Shown here piece by piece: positions 1 to 6,942 of a stretch of 12,524 nt of DNA. A program made the position numbers and the translations under genes. The notes beneath the pieces were generated by a model, which saw nothing but the letters and a program-made list of their open reading frames with translations, was not told where the DNA came from and ran no database searches. Position 1 is the stretch's first letter. Each line of letters starts with the position of its first letter. Source of the stretch: Clostridiales bacterium (GTDB lineage Bacteria; Bacillota; Clostridia; Oscillospirales; Acutalibacteraceae); the NCBI GenBank assembly GCA_012511485.1, contig JAAZFZ010000156.1, positions 1 through 12,524 of the forward strand, given 5' to 3'.

Positions 1-800
1 ACGGGGAGAAGGAATTTGACGCCCTTTTCCTTTGCCTTTTCAATCATGCGCAATGCAAGGTCAAGCTTATCCGTTTCGCACAGGGATGTGCCTACACTTC
101 TGCCCTTTGCGGCAAAGAAGGTGTATGCCATGCCGCCGCCGACCATGAGGGTATCAACCTTATCAAGCAGATTATTGATAACACCGATTTTATCGGAAAC
201 CTTTGCGCCGCCGAGGATTGCCACAAGGGGACGCTTAGGGTTTTCGAGTGCGCCGCCCATGAATTGAATTTCTTTCTGAATTAAAAAGCCGCAGGCGGCA
301 GGCAGATAATCGGCAACACCGGCTGTTGAGCTGTGCGCTCTGTGGGCCGAGCCGAAAGCATCATTGACAAATATTTCGGCAAGCGCGGCAAATTTCTTTG
401 AAAGCTCAGCATCGTTCTTTGTTTCTCCCTGCTCAAAGCGTACATTTTCAATGAGCATGACATCGCCGTCTTTAAGCTCGTTAGACATTGCCTGCGCACT
501 CTCGCCGACAACATCCTTAGCCATTTTTACCTCTTTGCCCAGTAGCTCCGAAAGGCGTGCCGCTACGGGAGCAAGTGAAAACTTCGGGTCAAAACCGCCC
601 TTAGGTCTGCCGAGGTGGGAGCAGAGGATAACCCTTGCGCCATTCTCTATTAAATAATTGATTGTAGGCAGAGAAGCAACTATTCTCTTGTCGCTTGTAA
701 TCCTGCCTTCATTCAGTGGAACATTAAAGTCGCAGCGAACCAAAACCCGCTTGCCGTTAAAGCTTATATCCTCTACTGTTTTTTTGTTGAGGGTGTTCAT
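1..800 (-). CDS. pgk: Phosphoglycerate kinase, N-terminal 266 codons (partial at window edge)
   Basis: Cytosolic glycolytic/gluconeogenic enzyme that transfers phosphate between 1,3-bisphosphoglycerate and ADP, giving 3-phosphoglycerate and ATP. Reading the minus strand from the ATG at 800 gives an unbroken frame to the left edge. The family signature RVLVRCDFNVPL lies at residues 18-29, with D24 and N26 in the substrate site. SHLGRPKGG follows at 61-69, then ENVRF at 118-122 with a basic Arg, then NDAFGSAHRAHSS, then the start of the nucleotide-binding domain with ILGGAKVSDKI and MVGGGMAYTF. Bacterial enzymes are about 395 aa, so roughly a third is missing to the left. An AGGAAG ribosome site sits 7 bases before the ATG. 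It is transcribed away from serC-serA, whose pathway starts from its product. Identity is very secure. Confidence 0.98.
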   Translation of the reverse strand, partial: MNTLNKKTVEDISFNGKRVLVRCDFNVPLNEGRITSDKRIVASLPTINYLIENGARVILCSHLGRPKGGFDPKFSLAPVAARLSELLGKEVKMAKDVVGESAQAMSNELKDGDVMLIENVRFEQGETKNDAELSKKFAALAEIFVNDAFGSAHRAHSSTAGVADYLPAACGFLIQKEIQFMGGALENPKRPLVAILGGAKVSDKIGVINNLLDKVDTLMVGGGMAYTFFAAKGRSVGTSLCETDKLDLALRMIEKAKEKGVKFLLP

Positions 801-842
801 TTTAATCTTCCTTTCAGCTTTAATTAATCTAGGTACTACAAT

Positions 843-871
843 ATTGTATATTATAGCGGAAAAATTTGCAA
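843..871 (-). promoter_or_regulatory. Probable sigma-A promoter of pgk
   Basis: On the minus strand, TTGCAA (866-871) is followed after exactly 17 bases by TACAAT (843-848), 42 bases before the pgk ATG. The TACAAT is half of a perfect 12-bp palindrome TACAATATTGTA at 837-848. A nearby TATAAT on the same strand lacks a properly spaced -35 element. The match is by eye only. Confidence 0.6.
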
Positions 872-960
872 TACTTTTATTGTAAGCATTAATTAAGATA
901 ATAATACATTATTAACATAATTTTATGTCAAATATTGCAGATTCTTTGCTGATTTATTGC

Positions 961-990
961 TTGACTTTAATATTTGAGCAGGCATATAAT
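961..990 (+). promoter_or_regulatory. Sigma-A promoter of serC-serA
   Basis: TTGACT at 961-966 and a perfect TATAAT at 985-990 are separated by 18 bases, 40 bases before the serC ATG. The leader would be only about 33 nt long, too short for a riboswitch or T-box, so any control is probably at initiation. No obvious operator was seen. Confidence 0.75.
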
Positions 991-1030
991 ATTAGCAAGT
1001 ATTTTACTATTATTGAATGGAGGGTTTTTA

Positions 1031-2110
1031 ATGGCAAGAGTCTACAATTTCTCAGCAGGTCCCTCAATGCTGCCGGAGAGCGTTCTCAACAGGGCAGCAG
1101 CAGAAATGCTCGATTATAAGGGCAGCGGTCAATCCGTTATGGAGATGTCACACCGCTCAAAGGTTTATGAGGAAATTATTTTCAGCGCACAGTCATTGCT
1201 TCGTGAAGTAATGAATATCCCTGATAATTATAAGGTGCTTTTCCTTCAGGGTGGTGCTTCCACACAGTTCTCCGCTATTCCTCTCAACCTGCTCAACGGT
1301 TCGGGCAAGGCAGATTATGTGCTAACCGGTCAATTCTCGACCAAAGCATATAAAGAGGCTCTCAAATACGGTGATATCAAGATTGTCGCTTCTTCCAAGG
1401 ATAAAACTTTTTCTTATATCCCTAAGCTCAACAAGGCAGATTTCACCCCCGATGCGGACTATTTCTATATCTGCATGAACAACACTATTTACGGCACGGT
1501 TTTTCATGAGATTCCCGATACGGGCAAGGTTCCCCTTGTTGCCGATGTTTCATCCTGCTTCCTTTCGGAGCCGCTCGATGTTTCAAAGTTCGGCATCATC
1601 TACGGCGGAGCTCAAAAGAATGTTGCGCCCGCAGGGCTGACAATTACTATCGTGCGTGAGGACCTGCTCGGTCATGCAAGGGATATCACCCCCACAATGC
1701 TTGACTACAAGATTATGTCTGACAGTGACTCGATGTATAACACTCCTCCCTGCTGGTCTATTTATATGTGCAAGCTTGTGCTTGAATGGATTAAGAGCTT
1801 GGGCGGCCTTGAGGCTATGAAGGAGCGCAATGTTCAAAAGGCTAAAATTCTTTATGATTTCCTTGACGGTAGCAAGATGTTTAATAATCCCGTAAACCCT
1901 GCCGACCGCTCGATGATGAATGTGACATTTGTTGCATCCTCGGAGGAGCTGAATGCCAAATTCGTCAGCCAGGCTACCGCAGCAGGCTTCGTCAACATTA
2001 AGGGCCACCGCTCTGTCGGAGGCATGAGAGCTTCTATCTACAATGCAATGCCTGTTGAAGGCGTTGAGAAGCTTGTTGAATTCATGAAGGAATTTGAAGC
2101 AAATAACTAG
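1031..2110 (+). CDS. serC: Phosphoserine aminotransferase
   Basis: PLP-dependent class V aminotransferase that converts 3-phosphohydroxypyruvate plus glutamate to O-phospho-L-serine and 2-oxoglutarate, the second step of serine synthesis. The related enzyme reaction also serves pyridoxal phosphate synthesis in some bacteria. The protein of 359 aa matches the family length (E. coli 362). It opens with RVYNFSAGPSMLPESVL, typical of SerC. LQGGAS is the phosphate-binding turn. The PLP Schiff-base lysine is K196 in GGAQKN, and GHRSVGGMRASIYNA is near the C-terminus. The start at 1031 is chosen over an in-frame upstream start at 974 because GGAGGG (1019-1024) lies 6 bases before it and because the -10 box overlaps the upstream extension. 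It ends with TAG, showing that TAG is an ordinary stop here. Confidence 0.97.
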   Translation: MARVYNFSAGPSMLPESVLNRAAAEMLDYKGSGQSVMEMSHRSKVYEEIIFSAQSLLREVMNIPDNYKVLFLQGGASTQFSAIPLNLLNGSGKADYVLTGQFSTKAYKEALKYGDIKIVASSKDKTFSYIPKLNKADFTPDADYFYICMNNTIYGTVFHEIPDTGKVPLVADVSSCFLSEPLDVSKFGIIYGGAQKNVAPAGLTITIVREDLLGHARDITPTMLDYKIMSDSDSMYNTPPCWSIYMCKLVLEWIKSLGGLEAMKERNVQKAKILYDFLDGSKMFNNPVNPADRSMMNVTFVASSEELNAKFVSQATAAGFVNIKGHRSVGGMRASIYNAMPVEGVEKLVEFMKEFEANN

Positions 2111-2143
2111 AATCCATTATGACCATTATGAAAGGATTAGCAT

Positions 2144-3289
2144 ATGTTTGAAATATTAACACTTAATAAAATTTCAAAATTCGGACTTGAAAAGTTTGAT
2201 TCAAGCAAATATACCTATGGCGACAATATCGCTGCGCCACACGCTGTTATGGTTCGTTCCGCCGCCATGCATGACATGGAGCTTTCAGCAAATACGGTTG
2301 CAATTGCAAGAGCCGGTGCCGGAGGCAACAAAATTCCCGTCGATGCCTGTGCCGAAAAGGGTATTGCAGTTTTCAACACTCCCGGTGCAAACGCAAATGC
2401 GGTTAAAGAGCTGGTGCTTTGCGGCCTGCTCCTTTCCTCGCGCAAGGTTATCGATGCCATTGACTGGTGCAAAACCCTCAAGGGTGAGGGTGCAGCGGTC
2501 GGCAAGCTTGTCGAAAAAGGCAAGTCAAATTTTGTCGGCCCGGAAATAGCAGGCAAAACACTCGGCGTTATAGGCCTTGGTGCTATCGGAAACCTTGTTG
2601 CCAATGCTGCAATTGCTATTGGCATGGAGGTTATAGGCTATGACCCGTTCCTCTCGGTTAACGGCGCTCTCTGCCTTTCGCCTGAGGTTAAGGTCACCTC
2701 CGATGTTAAGGAGGTTATTGCGGCAAGCGATTACATCACGCTGCATGTACCCGCTAACGATTCAACAAGGGGTTTAATCAATGCCGATTCTCTGGCGGAG
2801 GCAAAGGACTCAGTGCGTATCCTTAACTTTGCAAGGGGCGAGCTTGTCAACAGTGCAGATATAATTGCGGCACTCGAAAGCGGCAAGGTCAGCTTTTATG
2901 TCACCGATTTTCCGAGCGACGATGTTATCGGCGTAAAAGGTGTTATAGCCATCCCCCACCTGGGTGCTTCCACTCCCGAATCCGAAGACAATTGCGCAAA
3001 AATGGCTGCTGCAGAGCTTATTGATTACCTTGAAAAAGGTATAATCAAAAACTCCGTAAACTATCCGAATGTTGCGCTTCCCAACACCTTTGAAACCAGG
3101 GTATGCGTTCTCCATAAGGATGTTGAGGGGGTTCAGGCAGCTATTACGGCGGCTGTCGGCTCAGCACAATCCATTGTCAGCGGCACCAAAAAGGGTTACG
3201 GCTACACTGTTGCCGACATAAAGGGCGACATTGACACAGCAAAGCTTGAGAATATTGGCGGCGTTATCAGAGTAAGAGTTCTAAAATAA
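2144..3289 (+). CDS. serA: D-3-phosphoglycerate dehydrogenase, short ACT-domain form
   Basis: NAD-dependent oxidation of 3-phosphoglycerate to 3-phosphohydroxypyruvate, the committed step of serine synthesis; its product is the SerC substrate. The protein is 381 aa. Residues 1-95 and the C-terminal part of the catalytic core form the substrate domain. The Rossmann motif GLGAIG is at 144-149 and the catalytic Arg is R231 in NFARGEL. The catalytic His is H272 in IPHLGAST. A C-terminal ACT domain (about 318-381) ends in GGVIRVRVL and is the usual serine-sensing module. At the place where most family members have Glu (DVFxxE), the sequence reads TDFPSD, so D259 appears to stand in for it. An AAAGGA ribosome site lies 8 bases before the ATG. 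The gap after serC is 33 bases and holds a 9-bp tandem repeat CCATTATGA (2114-2131). Same operon as serC. Confidence 0.95.
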   Translation: MFEILTLNKISKFGLEKFDSSKYTYGDNIAAPHAVMVRSAAMHDMELSANTVAIARAGAGGNKIPVDACAEKGIAVFNTPGANANAVKELVLCGLLLSSRKVIDAIDWCKTLKGEGAAVGKLVEKGKSNFVGPEIAGKTLGVIGLGAIGNLVANAAIAIGMEVIGYDPFLSVNGALCLSPEVKVTSDVKEVIAASDYITLHVPANDSTRGLINADSLAEAKDSVRILNFARGELVNSADIIAALESGKVSFYVTDFPSDDVIGVKGVIAIPHLGASTPESEDNCAKMAAAELIDYLEKGIIKNSVNYPNVALPNTFETRVCVLHKDVEGVQAAITAAVGSAQSIVSGTKKGYGYTVADIKGDIDTAKLENIGGVIRVRVLK

Positions 3290-3302
3290 TGCAAAAAGTA
3301 GC

Positions 3303-3337
3303 CCCGGCAGCTCATTGAACTGCCGGGATTTTTCTTT
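3303..3337 (+). terminator. Rho-independent terminator of serC-serA
   Basis: CCCGGCAG (3303-3310) pairs with CTGCCGGG (3320-3327) as an 8-bp GC-rich stem with a 9-base loop, followed by ATTTTTCTTT. It starts 14 bases after the serA stop. An A-rich tract (GCAAAAAG) lies on the other side, so it could also slow transcription of the convergent deacetylase gene, though less efficiently because GCTAC separates stem and T-run on that strand. Confidence 0.9.
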
Positions 3338-3348
3338 ACTGCGACTCA

Positions 3349-4425
3349 TCAGCTCTCCAGGGATTTGAATTTATATCCTTGCTCTCTTGCCCATTCGATT
3401 ATATCGCCCATAGCCTCCGCATTGTCCTTTGAAACGGAATGGAGAAGAATGATGGCACCCGGGTGAAGCCTTGATGTGACTTTATCAAAGGCATATTGAG
3501 AGCCTTTTTGAGAGTTTACATCCCAGTCCGCATAGGATACCGACCAAAAAACGCTTTTAAAACCGACTGATTGAACCAAATCCAGTGCGCTCTCCGAATA
3601 GTCGCCCTTGGGGAACCTGAAATAGGGCGAGCTGTAACCGAAATTCTGCCTTAAATAATTGTCACAGGTCTGAATTTCCGCCGCCATCTTTGTTCTGCTG
3701 ATATCCGAAAACGACGGATGCTTTGCGGAATGATTGCCGACAATATGCCCCTGCTTAATCATCCTTGCTATAAGCTCAGGTTCGGCCTTTATATGGTCAA
3801 GTGTGCAAAAAAATGCAGCGGGTACCTTTTTCTCCTCGAGTATGTCAAGAATCACGGTTGTATAGCCGTTTTCATACCCGCAGTCAAAGGTAAGGTACAG
3901 AACTTTTTCAGTTGTGTTGTTGTCATAGGCTATGGCATCAAAGCTCTTTGAATCGAAATAAGCCTGGTTTCTAATCGTCTGGTCGGACGGCGTACCGCCC
4001 TTTGCAACTCCGTAGCTGAATTCTATTTTTGTGGTTAATAGATTTTCTAGATTTGTGGGGTCGGTCACATTTAGAGTGACCTCCGGCAGCGGCTCAAAGC
4101 CAGTGTAAGTTTTTGCGGTTGAGGAGCGCTTGCCTTTAAGCGTTTTGTATTTCCCGCTTCCACCCGCTGTCTGATGGGAATCCTTGCGGGTTGTTGTATC
4201 ATCCGAAATATCCGTGGTGTAGGTTTGAGTTGCTTCTTTTTGAGATGATGCTTCTTCGATTTCAGTCACATTCGGTTGTGTTCTTTGAGTGACTGAAGGG
4301 TTTTGCGTTTCCGAAGTGACAGAGTTGCCTGCTGGCGCTGTAGTATTAGTGTTTGCGCCCGGTGAGCAGGAGGGAATCAGGTAAAGCATTAAAATTGCAA
4401 TTATAAATGTAATGATTCTTTTCAT
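3349..4425 (-). CDS. PdaA-like polysaccharide deacetylase lipoprotein (CE4/NodB fold)
   Basis: Predicted secreted, lipid-anchored amidase that removes N-acetyl groups from peptidoglycan sugars. The family relative PdaA of Bacillus acts on muramic acid to make spore-cortex muramic delta-lactam. Residues 1-20 are a lipoprotein signal ending in LIPSC, so Cys20 is the lipidation site. Residues 21-110 are a Ser/Thr/Gln-rich linker. The NodB domain spans about 172-356. Its motifs are LTFDCGYENGY (178-188, D181), the metal-binding NHSAKH (H232, H236), RFPKG (270-274), WSVSYADW (D300) and LLHSVSKDNAEA (H329). Overall wording is close to PdaA, which also lacks the second Asp of the usual TFDDG; here it is Cys182. 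GGAGGT lies 5 bases before the ATG. Family assignment is firm; the sporulation role is inference. Confidence 0.92.
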   Translation of the reverse strand: MKRIITFIIAILMLYLIPSCSPGANTNTTAPAGNSVTSETQNPSVTQRTQPNVTEIEEASSQKEATQTYTTDISDDTTTRKDSHQTAGGSGKYKTLKGKRSSTAKTYTGFEPLPEVTLNVTDPTNLENLLTTKIEFSYGVAKGGTPSDQTIRNQAYFDSKSFDAIAYDNNTTEKVLYLTFDCGYENGYTTVILDILEEKKVPAAFFCTLDHIKAEPELIARMIKQGHIVGNHSAKHPSFSDISRTKMAAEIQTCDNYLRQNFGYSSPYFRFPKGDYSESALDLVQSVGFKSVFWSVSYADWDVNSQKGSQYAFDKVTSRLHPGAIILLHSVSKDNAEAMGDIIEWAREQGYKFKSLES

Positions 4426-4452
4426 TTCGCACCTCCATTGAAAGCTGCAATG

Positions 4453-4461
4453 ATATTATAT
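4453..4461 (-). promoter_or_regulatory. Possible -10 element for the deacetylase gene, sporulation-sigma-like
   Basis: On the minus strand the sequence is CATATAATA, about 27 bases before the start codon. It contains TATAAT (4455-4460), but no good sigma-A -35 lies 16-18 bases upstream. The same nine bases fit the mother-cell sigma-K pattern CATAnnnTA and differ at one base from sigma-E CATACAAT. I could not find a convincing -35 for either, so the sigma specificity is undecided. Confidence 0.35.
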
Positions 4462-4527
4462 GGAAATCTGCGGTAAACAGCAGCAAAAAAATTTTTAATT
4501 AAATCCATGCAACACTTTTAGGTTATT

Positions 4528-4558
4528 TTGACACTTATATATAGATGATAATTATCAT
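4528..4558 (+). promoter_or_regulatory. Tentative promoter of the sigma factor/beta-propeller operon
   Basis: A perfect TTGACA at 4528-4533 lies upstream of the sigma gene. The best -10 is TATCAT (4553-4558) with a long 19-base spacer; TAATTA (4549-4554, 15-base spacer) is a weaker alternative. The non-ideal spacing may mean activator dependence. No AAC/CGT pair typical of an autoregulated ECF promoter was found. The palindrome at 4545-4558 covers either -10 choice. Confidence 0.45.
4545..4558. promoter_or_regulatory. Perfect 14-bp palindrome, candidate operator (Fur/PerR-like half sites)
   Basis: ATGATAATTATCAT is a perfect inverted repeat without a central spacer, 25 bases before the sigma start codon. 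It contains the half site TGATAAT and its complement ATTATCA overlapping by two bases; the Bacillus Fur/PerR consensus has the same halves around one central base. It would overlap the -10 region and so could act as a repressor site. AT-rich palindromes of this size can also arise by chance. Confidence 0.4.
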
Positions 4559-4582
4559 TTACGGCGGAAAAGAGGGATGCTA

Positions 4583-5095
4583 ATGCGGCAATCGGACAAG
4601 ATTTTGGTAAAGCAGGCATGTCAGGGCGATGCTCAGGCTTTCGGGGAGCTTTATTCGATGTATGCGGTTGAGCTCTACAAATATGCCTGCTGCGTTACCG
4701 GTTCAACGCTCCTTGCACAGGACGCTGTGCAGGAGGCTGTGATGTGTGCCTTTGCGGAAATATCCGATTTAAGGAACCAAGAAGCCTTTAAGGGCTGGCT
4801 TTTTAAAATCCTGTCAAATGTTTGCCTAAGACAATTTTCAAAAAAATATGAGGTTTATGCCGTTGGGGATGCCTGCGATATGCCCGACACAAGCATAGAC
4901 GATATTGAGATTTCGACAAATCTGCGCATTGCTCTTGAGGGACTTGACACAGAAGAACGAATGGTGCTCCTGTTAAGCTCCGTGAGCGGCTATAAAAGCC
5001 GTGAGATTGCCTCAATGCTCAACTGTTCCGCCTCAACCGTCCGCTCAAAGCTTGCACGAACCTTAAAAAAGCTGCGGCTTGAGCTTGAAGATTGA
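4583..5095 (+). CDS. ECF-type RNA polymerase sigma factor
   Basis: Predicted alternative sigma factor of 170 aa, the size of group 4 (ECF) sigma factors with only regions 2 and 4. Region 2 spans about residues 14-85: GDAQAFGELYSMYAVELYKYA, then AQDAVQEAVMCAFAEI (sigma2.2-like core contact) and FKGWLFKILSNVCLRQF. Region 4 spans about 112-165 and ends in a helix-turn-helix, GYKSREIASMLNCSASTVRSKLARTLKKL, which would read the -35 element. The start at 4583 is preferred over the in-frame ATG at 4577 because the AGAGGG ribosome site (4571-4576) abuts the latter but lies 6 bases from the former. The next gene begins 20 bases after the stop, so both are probably on one transcript. The target regulon is unknown. 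Confidence 0.88.
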   Translation: MRQSDKILVKQACQGDAQAFGELYSMYAVELYKYACCVTGSTLLAQDAVQEAVMCAFAEISDLRNQEAFKGWLFKILSNVCLRQFSKKYEVYAVGDACDMPDTSIDDIEISTNLRIALEGLDTEERMVLLLSSVSGYKSREIASMLNCSASTVRSKLARTLKKLRLELED

Positions 5096-5115
5096 CTGTG
5101 AAACGAGGTGCCAAA

Positions 5116-6942
5116 ATGAATAAAAAAGACAAGAACAAATCCATGGCGTTCCATTCGGTTTATGAAAACTCCGAAATGCCGCAATTACCCAAGGAGCTTT
5201 CAAATGAAAGCATTATTAATATACTTGACCGAAAAGAGATGCCGAAATCAAAAATAAGGAAGAAATATGCCCCATTGAAGGCTGTGCTTGCGGCAACGCT
5301 AGCCATAACGGTAATTACGGGCAGTGTGTTTATCTATGACGGCATAAGCAAGGGTGCGCAACTTCATGAAGACTATTCTTCTCAGGAGCTTCAAACCGCA
5401 AGCGACTATAGCGAGATACGAAAAGTATTTAACAATATTAAAAAGGAAAATCATCGCAAAAAAGCCTCTGCTTCTCTCGGCGAAATTTTCGATAAAGCCA
5501 GCAATGACTTGGCAACAACCCCGGAGTCTTCTCCCGGTGCCTATTCCGAAATAGGCAAAACCAATGTTCAGGTCGAAGGTGTTGACGAGGCAGACATTAT
5601 TAAAAACGACGGTAAATATCTCTATAGTCTGGCAAATAACAAGATTAGCATTGTCAACCTCCTGCCCGCAGATAAAATGGAGGTTATAGGAACAATTGAT
5701 ATAACGGATGATATAAAGATTGAGGAAAAAAAGGCGGACGAAAACACTCAGGCAGGTAAAAACACTCAGGCGGGCGAAAACACTCAGGCGGGCAACCAGG
5801 GCTCAGTGGGTGCAGGCAGGAGTAGCTCCCCCGCTGCGGACACAGATTATCCCGAATACTACTACAACAACGATATCTATGCCAGTGAATTCTATGTCTA
5901 CGGTGATACTATTGCCGTTTTAGGTAAGATTTACGATTATAATTCCGGTTTCGGTTTTAAAACCTTTGTCAATATTTATGATATATCCGATAAATCCAAG
6001 GTAACGCTTAAAGAGCAGTTCCTGCAGGACGGTAGCTACCTCTCCTCAAGGCTAATAGGCGGTGACCTTTATATCCTGAGCAGCTGCGCCGTAAACCTCT
6101 ATTGGGAATTGGATGATTCGGAGGAAGGCTATATACCATCCTCAGGTTATTCCGGTGATGTTAAAACCGTTCCCGCAAAGGATATCTGCATTGTCAGCGA
6201 GCCTGACGAAGCGAGCTACCTTATTGCAAGCGGGCTTGACCTGGATAACCTTAAAGCGGGCGCTGACACAAAATCCGTTCTGGGTGCGGGGCAAAATGCC
6301 TATTGCAATACCGAAAGCCTTTTCGTTGCCAGAACAAAGTACACCTATACCGGCAATTTGATTTCAGATGCGGTTGCCGAAATCTATTCCGCCTCATTTT
6401 ATGACTATCTGACTGAAATCTACCGTTTCTCACTTGATGACGGAAAGATTGCCTTTGACTGCAAGGGCGTTGTTGACGGCACAGTGGACGACCAGTTTTC
6501 AATGGACGAATATGACGGTTATTTCAGAATTGCCACAACGGGAAGCGACAAAAAAGGCGTAACCTCAGGCGGGGTATATGTGCTTGATAATAAGCTCAAA
6601 ACAGTCGGCAAAATCACGGGGCTTGCAAAGGGCGAAAGAATTTATGCGGTACGCTTTATCGGTGAAACGGCATATGTTGTCACCTTTGAGCAGACAGACC
6701 CGCTCTTTGTTATCGACCTTTCAATTCCGGAAAGCCCCACTCTCAAGGGTGAGCTTAAAATTACGGGTTTTTCGGAGTACCTTCACCCTGTGGGCGAAAA
6801 TCTCCTGCTGGGAATCGGCAAAAACGGCGATATGAACGGAACAATCCCGGGCATAAAAATATCGCTCTTTGATGTATCCGACCCCAAAAAGCCGATTGAA
6901 GCAGATAAGCTGATAATCCGCTCCAATTCGATACAAAGGTAG
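5116..6942 (+). CDS. Membrane-anchored beta-propeller protein (PF09826-like), N-terminal 608 codons before an in-frame TAG; candidate anti-sigma factor
   Basis: The ATG at 5116 follows GAGGTG by 5 bases; an in-frame TTG at 5092 overlaps the sigma stop and lacks a better site. Residues 1-50 are charged and presumably cytosolic, including PQLPKELSNESIINIL (22-37), a short motif I associate with clostridial sigma-linked membrane proteins. Residues about 52-74 form one transmembrane helix after KIRKK, so the rest should face outside. The segment TNVQVEGVDEADIIKNDGKY and repeated blade-like pieces (ISIVNL, FVNIYDISDKSKV, GGVYVLDNKLKTVGKI, LFVIDLSIPESPTLKGEL, ISLFDVSDPKKPIEADKLII) mark the secreted C-terminal beta-propeller family. 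A six-residue tandem repeat lies at 209-226. It probably senses an envelope signal and controls the sigma factor; this is inferred from context. The frame stops at TAG (6940-6942), inside a normally continuous propeller. Confidence 0.82.
   Translation: MNKKDKNKSMAFHSVYENSEMPQLPKELSNESIINILDRKEMPKSKIRKKYAPLKAVLAATLAITVITGSVFIYDGISKGAQLHEDYSSQELQTASDYSEIRKVFNNIKKENHRKKASASLGEIFDKASNDLATTPESSPGAYSEIGKTNVQVEGVDEADIIKNDGKYLYSLANNKISIVNLLPADKMEVIGTIDITDDIKIEEKKADENTQAGKNTQAGENTQAGNQGSVGAGRSSSPAADTDYPEYYYNNDIYASEFYVYGDTIAVLGKIYDYNSGFGFKTFVNIYDISDKSKVTLKEQFLQDGSYLSSRLIGGDLYILSSCAVNLYWELDDSEEGYIPSSGYSGDVKTVPAKDICIVSEPDEASYLIASGLDLDNLKAGADTKSVLGAGQNAYCNTESLFVARTKYTYTGNLISDAVAEIYSASFYDYLTEIYRFSLDDGKIAFDCKGVVDGTVDDQFSMDEYDGYFRIATTGSDKKGVTSGGVYVLDNKLKTVGKITGLAKGERIYAVRFIGETAYVVTFEQTDPLFVIDLSIPESPTLKGELKITGFSEYLHPVGENLLLGIGKNGDMNGTIPGIKISLFDVSDPKKPIEADKLIIRSNSIQR
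5740..5793 (+). repeat. Three tandem 18-bp units encoding [E/K]NTQAG
   Basis: Units at 5740-5757, 5758-5775 and 5776-5793 encode ENTQAG, KNTQAG and ENTQAG. They differ only at the first codon base (gaa/aaa) and silent third positions (gca ggt versus gcg ggc). The stretch lies in a hydrophilic Gly/Asn/Gln-rich loop of the beta-propeller protein, after IKIEEKKAD and before NQGSVGAG. Unit number could vary by slippage without shifting the frame. Confidence 0.9.

Noticed and set aside
974..1030. A 19-residue hydrophobic-looking N-terminal extension of SerC, which could be read as a signal peptide
   Set aside because: It overlaps the TATAAT box and precedes the strong GGAGGG ribosome site; SerC proteins begin at the RVYNFSAGP segment that follows the ATG at 1031.
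1583..2008. Long minus-strand open frame inside serC
   Set aside because: It is a shadow of the serC frame with no ribosome site and no recognisable protein features.
2114..2131. Direct tandem repeat CCATTATGA x2 between serC and serA
   Set aside because: Too short to suggest a function; a small duplication in an intergenic gap is likely. Mentioned only in the serA entry.
2215..2625. Long minus-strand open frame inside serA
   Set aside because: Ala/Pro-rich composition is the antisense of the serA coding pattern; no independent signals.
4508..4533. Autoregulatory ECF-type promoter (TGCAAC as -35) for the sigma gene
   Set aside because: No CGT-type -10 was found 16-17 bases downstream.
6940..6942. 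Pyrrolysine or general TAG reassignment
   Set aside because: serC ends in TAG with another gene directly downstream, no pyl genes or suppressor tRNA are visible, and only one TAG is affected.
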